Positions 52,901-62,750 of a stretch of 64,000 nucleotides of DNA are shown one piece after another. The position numbers and the translations under genes were made by a program. A model generated the notes under the pieces. That model ran no database searches and was not told where the DNA came from. It worked only from the letters and a program-made list of their open reading frames with translations. Where the stretch lies: the NCBI RefSeq assembly GCF_047948215.1, contig NC_134461.1, forward strand, positions 84,592,103 through 84,656,102, read 5' to 3'. The DNA comes from Lycorma delicatula. Lineage: Eukaryota; Arthropoda; Insecta; Hemiptera; Fulgoridae. Each line of letters begins with the position of its first letter. Position 1 is the first letter of the stretch.

Positions 52901-55431
52901 TAATAGAATTGTTTAATAATAAATTATCTGTATTTTTTGTTTAATCATCTAATGGTACATACTTTTTGAAGATACCTTATTTGTTAGACGTATAGTTACA
53001 TAAAATGAAGAAAAGTGTTTTTTAAAAATACATTACCTTCTTTTATGTTTCAGTCAGACTGTCCTTGAATAAGGTAATTAAAGAGTAGAAATTTATTTAA
53101 AATTGTTTTATATATTTAAAGTAATATGAAGTGTATAAGAATTTGTAAACCTCTGCTATCATTTTATAAATAGGTTTCAGTGGTTTAGTTGCTTTTAAAT
53201 TGAAAGAAACAACAGGCTATAACTTATTTATAGTTAGATGTTTAAATTTTGATATTGTTAGATACTTAAATTTTATGGTATGTTAAAGGATGGCAAGCCT
53301 TATTGAGATTCAAACCCAGAACCTAGGTGAAACATTTATTTATACAATTTCCTCAACATCTAATGATTATGATTGTTTAACAATTAGAATTGCTGTCTAG
53401 TTCAAATTTTTAAGTAAAATGGTTTTTGACAATGTTCTTACTTTATAATAATGATTACAATCTTTTTTTTTTACTCATATAAAAATGTTCATACGTATCT
53501 TATGTAACAAACTGTATTTACTGTAATAAAAGTTGTATCTTTTATGTCAACTGAAGTTGCTGCATTATAATGTATTATTTTTACACAATAATTAGTAATA
53601 ATTCAAAGTAATTGATGCTATTAATAATTACAGACTGTTAAAAGAAACATCCATACTTTATTCATTTTTATAGTATCAGCTTGACCTAGTGAGTGTTATC
53701 ATTAGTTACTAATTACATGGAAACCATAGATAGAAATCCTTAGCTTGAGTGATAAGGTAGTTGTCATTTCCTTTCTGTCATCAAAACCAAAAGTGCTTGT
53801 AGTATAGTTTAATTGTTCCGTAAACCAAACAAGGACATGTGCTATAGTATCTACTGTTAGTTGCAGTCTTAAGTGTTGAATTACAGTGTATTTGAATAAA
53901 ATTTTGTTGTTCAAATAGAAAAAAAATTATGGCCTTTCAGTTTACAAAAATAATCATAAAAAAAGTAGTATTTATTGACCACTAACATATTAAGAACAAG
54001 TGGTATCGGTTTTAATAAAGTGATAAATTACCTAATAGTATAGTATTACCATTAATCAAGCTTGTATTACCCAAAGATGTTACAAGAATTCTTGACCACG
54101 CTTTATGCCTGGAAATTTTTCTTCAGGGTATTTGGATTAAATCCAATTACCAAAATCGTATTTTATGAAAATACCCTGATTATTCCCGGTGTTTAAAATT
54201 ACATTTTTGGTTTAGTATGGTTATAACATTTTTTAAAATGATTGTGTTGATAATGTAATTCTTTTCGTAGTAAAATGTCTGTTGGCTTTTGCTTATATGG
54301 GATGTGTCTCAGGGGCCCAACTTGCTGGTAGTCTTTATTCTCACCACAAAGGTTACAGTCCCTTTTATATAAAAAATAGATGTCTTCATATTTGTTATTA
54401 TACACTACAACACAAACACAGTTAATACATAACAATAAATACTTTATTTGCACACATGTCCTCATGGTGTGATGACATGTAAAAACTGTAATGCAAGGTA
54501 TGTTTGTGATATTGATGGTTAGCTAGTTGTGTATAGTGAGTTGTACGATATTATTTAGAACTTGAGTGTACTAATTTGTAAGCCAGTTGTATACTTACCA
54601 TATACCTGTGGTGCTGAAATATTTATTTCATTGATGTTCAGAACGAAGTTTTTGTTCAAAATATTACACTTTGGTAATTGTTAGTCCATACAGAACTACT
54701 GATGATGTGTGAAAAGACCTTATTCATACTTGCATTTTAATGGTGATAGGTAGAAAATATTGTGATTGTTGTATAGTTTTTCAGTGTAGAAAAGTGCAAG
54801 AAGGACGATTCTTAATAAAAATATGTTGCCATTTATAAGGTTATTGAAGCAGCTGTAGAACTCTTTTAAGGTCATCAAGAAAAAATAGTGTCTGTTGACT
54901 ATTATGAATTCAACAAATGACTCCTTGATGAGGTTTGGGCTTTGGAAAATCTCTGTAATTTTGTAGATTTAAACAATTTATTTTATTATGGTTAGGTATT
55001 TATATAATATTCTGCTGTTTTTCTTTTTCAGTTTTTGTGTCTTAGAAATATTAAAACGTTTCTTCAAGCATGTCATGAGGTTTATGGTCTAAAAGAAAGT
55101 GATTTATTTGAACCTTCCATGTTGTTTGATTTATCTGATTTTTATAGAGTTTTATATACATTATCAAAATTATCAAATTGTTTTAAAGTACAAGCAAAAA
55201 ATATTATGTAAGTAATCTTATGTTCTTTTTTAATTTAACTCTCTCTACCTCTCTTTGTGGTGTGTGTTTGTGTGTGAAATATTACACAATCAATTACTAC
55301 TGAAGGTAGCTTTTCAGTACATTTAAGGTGTATTTCTAAAAGTTAACTACAAATACAACTGCACTATTAAGTCTATTGGCTTGATTTTAAATAATTGTGC
55401 TCGAAAGAAATCATAATTATAGTTAATAATG

Positions 55432-55467
<36 letters not shown>

Positions 55468-58400
55468 TACTACATAGTGTGTGAGTTTGTGTATGTGCAT
55501 GCATTGCAAGGTCATGTGTGTAATTTATTATTGTATTTCTATTCCTTTTTTATTTTTTTCTTTGTCAGTTAAAATTAATTAACGCTGGTTAATATATAAT
55601 GTGGATTTTTATTACATAACATTATTGTTTGCATTTATGAAAGTATATATATTTCTTAATCTGGAGTATTATATAATTATTACAGCGATTTTATTATGAT
55701 AAAATTTATGTTTTTACTTTTGATAGATTATTACAGAAGATTTTAAATCAGTAAAAAATTTATGTTTTTTTTTTATCATTAAGGTTCCTAGATCATGTAA
55801 CAGTATGTAGCAGTAATTTTATATAGTCAGTTTTCAGTGTAACTGTTTTATTGTAATTTATACTTGTATGTATTTTATCTTGGGATAGTAATTTCCCAGA
55901 TGAACTGTAGTTTGGCTATTGATCTTGTCTACTCTCAGTGATCTGCCATTAATTTTAAACATTAACCTTTGGTATTGCTGTGGTTATTATATCTATTATT
56001 TTTGTGTTTATCTAGGAATGGTAGTTATTAGGATTTTTAGTAATTAAAATTCAATTATTAGAAACTTGCAATAAAAGCTGTGGTATTAAGATTGTATTGC
56101 ACATTTGAAAAGCAGTAAAATATATTTAACAGTACAGTAGTCTCCCTGTTAACCGACATATTTTGGACCAACAGGTAGTAGGTTAAGTCAAAAAGTCTGT
56201 TAAACCAAAGAATTTTTTTTTATGAATAAGAGATAGTATAGGTGGTACTTGTTGTACAGTAATTCTGTAACAATAGCATGGCATTTTTCATACACTACAA
56301 AAATCTCATCTCCATATCCCACGGACAAACTTCAAGCTTATGTGGTGAGATCATCAAGGAAAAAAATGAAGGCCCTATATCAGATATACTTTTGCATATA
56401 ATTAACCCTATTAAAACGAAAAGATAAAGTATGATGGATACCTACCCCTTGATCCATAGGTTGGATCAAGGGTGTTACATCAGGTGCTAGAAACTGACCC
56501 CTAATTTTGTTTTCTGCAAGCTCGTTGAAAGAAGGATGATGCGAAGCATTGTCTAGGAATAGCATAAATTTTTTTCAGGTAAATTTAATTTTTTTAGTAG
56601 TCATTTTGTTTTAGGAATGAATTCATGATGAAACCATTCTTTAAATAAGAAAGCACTCATCCGTGCATTTTTTTGTGCTATATAATACACCGGTAACATC
56701 TTTTCATTAGTGGTTTTCAGCGCTCTTGGATTTTCAGACTTTCCTACTCAATTTCTGTTTAGCCTCTGGAACCATCATAAGATATTACTTCAGAGGATGA
56801 TATGTAAGTACAAATGAATTGTGCAGTCTCAGGTTGACCATTGCAGAGGTGTATGGTTAATTGAAGCGCAACCACCAAAGATTGTGGATACTATCCACAA
56901 TCTAGAATTAAAATCCATATAAAAGTAACTGCCTTTATTGAGATTTGAACCTTAGAACTCAACTTGAAATCAGCTGATTTACGATGACAGGTTTACCATT
57001 AGACCAACTTGGTGAGTTAGACTTTCCTACTAGAAAAAGTGGAAGTTTATGAGTCCCACTTGCATTACAACAGACAGCAGCTATTGATATTCAGTCTTTT
57101 GATTTTTTATGTCCTGGAGCTGCGTGTTCATCCCAAACAGCCATCGTTTTATTTGGCAGCAACTTATATACAAGCCTTGTCTCATCAACATTAAAACTAA
57201 GTTTTTTCATCGATGATTTTTTTTTTATGAAGTTGTTAAATATTTCCACTGCTGCGTGGTCAGCAAATAATTTTTCGCCAGATATACTTAAGATATGGGC
57301 TCCACAGAGCTTTTTCCAATGATGTAACCATCCTTCACTTGATGTAAAAGAGTCGCTAATTATGCTGCTGCCAGAACCGTTTGCTAAGTGATTTTTCCAT
57401 TCAGAATAATGGCTTTTTCTTTTAACAGAGGTCCACTGATAGTTATTCTCTTTCTTTAAGGTACCACATCCACAGTGCCTTGTCTAGTAAATCTAACAGG
57501 ATTTTTTAAGGTACTCCACGACTGAATCACCTGGCTGCCTTGCTGCATACAATGTATTTTAATCTTTGAAATTTTTTCCAGTCTTTAACTGTTATTTCAC
57601 CAACACCTAAATCTAATGCCACTGATTTTACCGATTGACCTTTATCTAATTGTTCTAATGCCTTCAGTTCAGTTTTGATCAAAACTACCACACTTTTTTT
57701 TTGTGACTCACAATGTAAGTACAGGTAAAAAGTAAACTATAAGGAATTTTAAAGGTTACCCAAAACTAAAAAATTTGCTACTATCTGTACATAAGAAACT
57801 CATTACACTATAATGAATAGATGAAAATAAAAAGGAATTTTACAAATTGTTGTACTGTACTGAATTTAAACTAAAATTTAAAGCATATGAATAAAATTCT
57901 CTATGTCGGTTACTTAAAAGGCTATTATTTTTTTGAATGCTGTAATATGTACGTATATGCTATATAAAATAATTTTTCACTCTATAGATGCCACTGTATA
58001 TCACACCATTCAAAACATACCAATGTGATGATTTTATGAGTCTTCACTTCGATATTATAACGCAGTTATGATATAATATTGAAATTGTTTTTAAATAAAA
58101 CCGCTTGATGTATCAATGTTGTGAAATTAATGCAACCTCTTGCATTAATTTCACAAAATTAATTAATTATAAAATTAACAGCGTTAATTGTTTGTTTATG
58201 TTTAGCCTAGCTGAGGAAATGTACCAGTCAACATGGTGTCATACAGTAGTGTATAAGTCTACTGTACATGTGCACTGTTTTCTACATTTCATAAAAATCT
58301 TTCCTTTGTATGCGGGCCTAATTATTATTGCATGTAACTAATATAGTACTTTACTGTGTAGGGCCTAATTACATTAACATATAAACTAAATTATAAAAAA

Positions 58401-60766
58401 ATAAGTTGAAAAATTAATTATTTTATAAAAAAAAAAATTAGTCATTTATCCCGAAGAGTTGGTTAAACGATAACAGGGGGGGGACTACTGTATATCACAA
58501 AAAAAATTGCAAATTGTACAGTAGCATGCAAATTAATCAGAACACAGGGAATTTTTTTGTTCATATCTATGTTGTGGCTACATTGCTTGACCATACCCAT
58601 TTTTTATGTTGTCTGTGTAATGTGAGGTAATTGGTCTTAGGTTATTTTGCAATTTTCATGTTATGTTTTGTGAAAATTTATTTAAGTTTTTATTACAAAA
58701 TTATATCTTTATAATTTTTGTTCTGTATGTCTTGAATATGTAATAAAAGGTATAACTCCAAGAAAATGTTCAAAAATTGTTTTTGTCATGCTGAACATAC
58801 CAGTATGACACAACGACAAATAAATTTTGAGTGTGGTGTTGGACTAAGGAGAGGAAATGCTATTATAAAATAATTTAAAGAAACTAATTCCTTTTTACCT
58901 CAAAGGAAAAGCAAATGTGGTCGTAAAAAAACAACAAAGGATCGGTTATTAGTAAAAAAAAGTAAACTTGATCCAAAATTATCTGCTGTGGACTTAAATT
59001 GAGAATTAGCAGTCAGTGGTACAGATTTACATGACAACTGAAGAGTCACATTTTTTATATTCAGAGGTAAATGGTTCCATATATTAGAAAAGCATCAGAA
59101 GAAAGTACATCACTGACTCTTATCCAACAATCAGTTAAATATCCTCCAAAAAAATGTTTTGGGGTTGTTTTTACATTTGAAGGCTCTTGTTCATTACTTC
59201 CATGGTATGATGGTATGTTGAAAAGAGATGGATATAAATATTAAGGCTCTGATTGAAAGGATTGTGACACGACTTCAAAACAAATTCCCACATGGTGACC
59301 GAGTGTTCCAACAAGATTTGACACCATGCCACACTGCCAAAAAAGTAGAAAATTTTTTCAAAGAACGAAACTAAAGTGTTTCTGTGGCTAGGCAACTCCC
59401 CACACTTAAACCCAATTGAAAATCTGTGGGCAATAGTCTAAGAACAACTTAAAAATGAATTGTACTACAAAGATTGACCTCATTAAAGCAAAAATATTGG
59501 TACGGTTCTATAATGAAGAAGTAAAAAAAAGTTGTATACTTGTTGAATCAATGCTTAATCATATACGTAAAGTGATTAAGAATAAAAGAGAACATATTAA
59601 TTAATAACATCTGTGTTCAGATTAATTAGCACTCTTCTGTATATAGGTATTTGAATTTTGTAAAAATTGTTTACTATGATTTGATTATTACTTATGGTTG
59701 GTATGACATAATGAGTCGTGAGTTTTAATAATTTTACTATATTATTTATTTTAAATATACAGTCAACATCCAATTATCTATGAAAATAACCTGGAAGAGG
59801 ATCATGGATAATCCAAAATCATAGCAAAATCACAGTTGAACCAAAAATAATATTTAACAGAGCAATATGTGTTAAAATGACCTAATACTGTACTGCAATA
59901 CAGTATTTACATGCAGTTTTATATTAAGGTATAAACAATAAGTAATAAAATAAAATGTAGTTCACTACACTATTATGTACTTTGTAAAAGTAATATCCAG
60001 AAGTTTATTCAAAATACATATTAACATTACAAATGTTCACTATCACTAATATATTTGTAAATAAATTGTACATATAGTAGTGTAAGTAGTACATAACACA
60101 TTAGTAAACACTTATTAAAAATTACAGTAATTAATGAGAAAAAAATACATAGATATTAAAAAAAAAAATTAATATATTGTGTAGTTTACTCTTTTTTTTT
60201 AAATAAGGTGATTGAGTGTTGTTTTAGTGATTAAAACATTTTCTTTTTATTGAACTTCATGGTTATGCATAGCATAATAATATTGCACAATGAACTGTAG
60301 TTCAGCATTATCATATTCAAAACAAGCACACATTCAAGTTACAAATGAGTGAAGGAGTAAAAACCTATCACAGAATGATGAGAAAACTTGAAATTTTTAA
60401 CTTTATAAGTTTTTAAAACTTTTTTTTCATAGAGACGTTGTGGTTAAGCTGGTGCAGTTAAACCGTTTGCGGATAATCAGGAGTTGACTGTATGTGATAA
60501 GTTATTTAACTTTCTTCTTTCATTATGAAAGAATAATTGTGTATTCTAAGAGTATTGGGGCAAATAAGTCAGTGTTGGTTTTGTAAGGCTTGTTCATTAA
60601 ATTTATATAGAAGAAATAAGTTTATGTTTAACATTTGGTAGAATGTAATTTCTATTACCTTTTTTTTTTTTTTGTGATTAATTAGTTTTTCTTTTAACAG
60701 GGGGTTTTCAGTCTTAAAACCAAGAACATTATCTCAAGAGGATATTTATAAAAATTTAAATTCAAG
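49695..60766 (+). CDS. Vav: Vav guanine-nucleotide exchange factor, first three coding exons
   Basis: Exons 49695-49904, 55032-55207 and 60701-60766 are joined by GT-AG introns with matching phases (452 nt; 2 nt carry into the next exon outside the window). The product begins MANELWKECVAWLTRCNVL, then LAYTLRDGVLLCNLLNTLDP, NQKPQMAQFLCLRNIKTFLQ, CHEVYGLKESDLFEPSMLFD and FYRVLYTLSKLS. This is the calponin-homology domain of Vav proteins, matching vertebrate VAV1 in order and spacing. The third exon has SQEDIYKNLNSR, equivalent to the first acidic-region tyrosine motif (DEDIYSGL), whose phosphorylation relieves autoinhibition in known Vav proteins. The DH, PH, C1, SH2 and SH3 domains must lie downstream. 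Same strand as Msh6, about 12.6 kb after its stop. The start is the first ATG, in the family's usual position. Confidence 0.94.
52061..52087. repeat. Perfect 12-bp hairpin
   Basis: GTTTTTAGTATT / CGG / AATACTAAAAAC in Vav intron 1. Perfect stem, 3-base loop. No T-run terminator role is expected in an animal intron; it may be a foldback relic. Confidence 0.8.
52693..52748. repeat. 20-bp direct repeat with 36-bp period
   Basis: TGCTGTGAGTATGATGGGTA at 52693-52712 and 52729-52748, separated by a 16-base CACT-rich spacer. A short local duplication. Confidence 0.8.
54085..54190. repeat. Imperfect foldback sequence
   Basis: GCCTGGAAATTTTTCTTCAG then GGTATTT at left and, on the other strand at right, ACCGGGAATAATCAGGGTAT. 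An eroded foldback MITE is possible; no TSD was seen. Confidence 0.3.
55032..55207 (+). CDS. Vav: Vav exon 2 (CH domain)
   Basis: Acceptor TTCTTTTTCAG, donor GTAAGT. FLCLRNIKTFLQACHEVYGL through YTLSKLSNCFKVQAKNI. 2 nt carry over. Intron 1 is 5.1 kb. Confidence 0.95.
55427..55468. repeat. (TA)n(CA)n microsatellite
   Basis: TA repeat followed directly by a CA repeat, in Vav intron 2. Compound dinucleotide tract. Confidence 0.95.
56265..56368 (+). mobile_element. SINE-B 3' fragment
   Basis: GCATGGCATTTTTCATACAC then TACAAAAATCTCATCTCCAT, CCCACGGACAAACTTCAAGC and TTATGTGGTGA: same string as the copy at 5238-5399, lacking the box A/B head. Lies inside the Tigger-type element. Confidence 0.75.
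56380..57730 (-). pseudogene. Tigger/jerky-like transposase (CENP-B HTH plus DDE), broken
   Basis: Reverse-strand pieces in order: KKSVVVLIKTELKALEQLDK then GQSVKSVALDLGVGEITVKD (psq-type HTH, about 57590-57700). Next come EGWLHHWKKLCGAHILSISG and FNNFIKKK (CENP-B-type region), LSFNVDETRLVYKLLPNKTM (first catalytic Asp), HKLPLFLVGKSKSPRAL (interrupted by the SINE), LLFKEWFHHEFIP, and LFLDNASHHPSFNELA with FLAPDVTPLIQPMDQGV (second catalytic Asp). A few stops and frameshifts are present. In an active element it would excise and paste the transposon at TA sites. Confidence 0.88.
56749..57018 (-). mobile_element. SINE-A, full length, 13-bp TSD, inside Tigger transposase
   Basis: Reverse-strand copy flanked by the perfect repeat AGACTTTCCTACT (56736-56748 and 57019-57031). 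Contains GAAATCAGCTGATTT core, box B complement GATTTGAACCTT and tail CTGTTTAGCCTCTGGAACCA. It interrupts the transposase codons for GKSKSPRAL. Confidence 0.93.
58121..58154. repeat. Perfect 15-bp hairpin
   Basis: GTGAAATTAATGCAA / CCTC / TTGCATTAATTTCAC: perfect stem with a 4-base loop, in the 5' leader side of the Tigger-type element. Confidence 0.9.
58519..59639 (+). mobile_element. Tc1-like transposon, degraded, 1.12 kb
   Basis: TA at 58517-58518 and 59640-59641. Left end CAGTAGCATGCAAATTAATC then AGAACACAGGG; right end on the other strand CAGAAGAGTGCTAATTAATC then TGAACACAG. The transposase pieces read KCGRKKTTKDRLLVKKSKLD, KMFWGCFYI-like residues, DRVFQQDLTPCHTAKKVENF (second catalytic Asp), FKERN and, in other frames, LPTLKPN*KSVGN for SPDLNPIENLW. 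Many stops, so it is inactive. Only 28 bases separate it from the Tigger-type element. Confidence 0.87.
59760..60490. mobile_element. Tigger-like MITE, 731 bp
   Basis: TA|CAGTCAACATCCAATTATC at left (TA 59758-59759) and GATAATCAGGAGTTGACTG|TA at right (TA 60491-60492) are inverted repeats of each other with few mismatches. The interior is A+T-rich without a coding frame. The CAGTCAAC...GATTATC ends suggest a pogo/Tigger transposase moved it, but its ends differ from those of the 56135-58490 element. Confidence 0.85.
60701..60766 (+). CDS. Vav: Vav exon 3 (acidic region start)
   Basis: Polypyrimidine tract and acceptor CTTTTAACAG, donor GTAAAT. GFSVLKPRTLSQEDIYKNLN with a split final codon. 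Intron 2 is 5.5 kb and packed with DNA transposons. Confidence 0.88.
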
Positions 60767-60999
60767 GTAAATTTTTATATATTTACCAACATTTCTTTAC
60801 AATTTAGTTATGCAATTTAGAATGTGGCTGTAAATTTGTTATTTCATTTATAGTAAAACAGAATGTGTTAAAGTATGAAAAATATATATACAAAATTGTA
60901 TTAACACAGTAATTTATTTATACTACTTTTATTTATTTATATACAATTGATTAGTATTAAATTTTTCATTATTACCAACAGTTTATCCCTCTAGGTAAT

Positions 61000-62750
61000 A
61001 TTATAATGTACATAAATACATGACAAAACTGTTGCCCTTTAAAAAAGGGAAATGAAATAATCTTAAAGGTTCACAGTTGATAGTAAGTCAGGAATTAGCT
61101 CTAAAAAACCTTTTGGTCGGAGCTTCTGATATTGATGACATCAACAAGGGGTTACCCGGAAGTGAGTCTTAACCTGAAAGTTTTTCTTGAAAGAACCGTT
61201 TTGGGTTACCATTAGGTGACTGTTGTTAAGACTGACTTGAGTGACCAGTTTCAGTTTTCTAGTGGTTCTAAAAAAAATTGGTTTGGCTTGGCAGCAGGTG
61301 ATAAAAACATTTATATTGGAGCCACTTAATCAACTTGTATATCTATTATCTTTATGTGATATCTTCTGGGTCTCCCTGTTGATGGTGCTCTGACCTGATC
61401 GTGCAGTATGCTTTTTGTAGCTGCCATACTGAGTAATGAAAGACTTTCTGATCGACTGAGTTGACATTGTATCAACTCAGTCAAAAACAATCTTTCTGAC
61501 TTGTTGCTGTGGCTTGATCCATCACGTACTATTTGTCAAAATTATAAGTCTCTTAATTCACACTAGCTGGTAAGGCTATAATTCAATATTATCAATAGCC
61601 AATGGAGAACTTTCAGTAGAACTTTTATCGTAACATTTGTAGTCAAAATAAGGATTTTTAATTTTTTAAATTGGTATCATTGGATTTTTGAAAGATAATC
61701 ATATTTTAGATTAATTAGTTGTTGATAATTAAAACAAAAGCATTTACAAAAAATGTTAAAATTGTTAATTTTTAGTGCATTGTTTTTGTGCAGAGTTGGT
61801 AATAACAGAGTTCATTTAGTAATTATTGTAACATTAATACTGTTGTTACTTCTATGACATGTGATAATTACACTTGATCTCAGTTAAGTTTAGTCCATAC
61901 ATAATACTAAATGAAATAATACATAATGAACCAGAATTCAGTCTCGCTGACAAAAGACATTAACATGACTGCTAGTCTTAACACTTAATCTCTAATCTTG
62001 TATTAACAACAATAATACAATAGATAACACAAGTATAAAGAAGTTATTTTACTGCAAATACCTTTGCTCTTCACAAATAAAACTACCCTAACAATTTATA
62101 AATGAAATTTGGTACATTATCTCTTTCACTTGTAGTCTTAGAGTAACTCACTGAACCATTTCTTTTTTTTGTGTACTAGAGTTACTTGTAACGTCACCTT
62201 AATTGCGTTGAATGTAATTCACACTAGAAATTCGCCTTCTCACAGAATACTCTTGCTAAGTACTTTCCTTGCAGACTCACATCATAACATCTCGCGTAGA
62301 CTCATTTTGCACTTCTGATTTCAACTATTCTTCCCCGGAGTATTTATACTCCTATCATCTTTACCTGCTGGACCAGACCCCAGTTAAGCGTGAGAACAAT
62401 CGACCGAGCCCTTTCATTCCCATGCATTCCTAACCTGGGTCCAGTAACTCTTCTCGTGGAAGAATTCATGTTTATTGTGTGTCAGTCAACAATATTACAA
62501 AAGATGATTGTTAAACGGCCTGTTACCTTTACTAAAAAGGTTCCTTTCTACTCCTTTCTGAATTTTCCCGGTATATTACTTTCTAATACTTTCTTCTTAA
62601 TTGGTAGGAATCTGTTACTCGGTCCGCTATACCGGTCTTGTTACAGTATGTACCATTTGAAAATAGACTCTGGTCCATATTTTACCTCTAAGAACCATGA
62701 AACAACTGTTTTGTCAGTTGTGATTATGTATGTAAAATAATTTTAAAAAC
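61000..62750 (-). other. Unassigned block, possibly LTR-like
   Basis: Higher in GC than its surroundings, with no coding frame I trust; the 116-codon forward frame 62390-62740 has no recognisable domain. On the reverse strand GGAGTATAAATACTCC (62337-62352) gives a TATA-like box inside an inverted repeat. It is followed by a stretch that would suit a transcription start, the arrangement expected in an LTR. TG...CA ends, TSD and primer-binding site were not found. Confidence 0.25.
61454..61482. repeat. Perfect 11-bp hairpin
   Basis: GACTGAGTTGA / CATTGTA / TCAACTCAGTC. Flanking CTTTCTG and complementary AGAAAG extend the pairing imperfectly. Part of an unassigned block 61.0-62.75 kb. Confidence 0.85.

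Larger units (their letters stand above)
49905..55031. other. Vav intron 1
   Basis: Low-complexity A+T-rich intron. Short frames (for example 51219-51563 reverse) show no domain. Small hairpins and a local duplication are listed separately. No recognisable transposon. Confidence 0.5.
56135..58490 (-). mobile_element. pogo/Tigger-type DNA transposon, 2.36 kb
   Basis: TA targets at 56133-56134 and 58491-58492. The left end is CAGTAGTCTCCCTGTTAACC and the right end, on the other strand, CAGTAGTCCCCCCCTGTTAT then CGTTTAACC, fitting the CAGT...CCC ends of pogo/Tigger elements. It encodes a degraded transposase on the reverse strand. It carries a SINE-A insertion (56749-57018), a SINE-B fragment (56265-56368) and a 15-bp perfect hairpin in its leader (58121-58154). 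Confidence 0.88.

Noticed and set aside
55427..55468. CRISPR-like or satellite array
   Set aside because: Simple TA/CA microsatellite; no spaced repeats anywhere in the window resemble CRISPR.
58105..58341. 78-codon forward frame
   Set aside because: Lies within the Tigger-type element leader, opposite to its gene; contains the 15-bp hairpin.
62390..62740. 116-codon forward frame
   Set aside because: No recognisable domain and the region looks like non-coding repeat; not linked to Vav by phase or homology.
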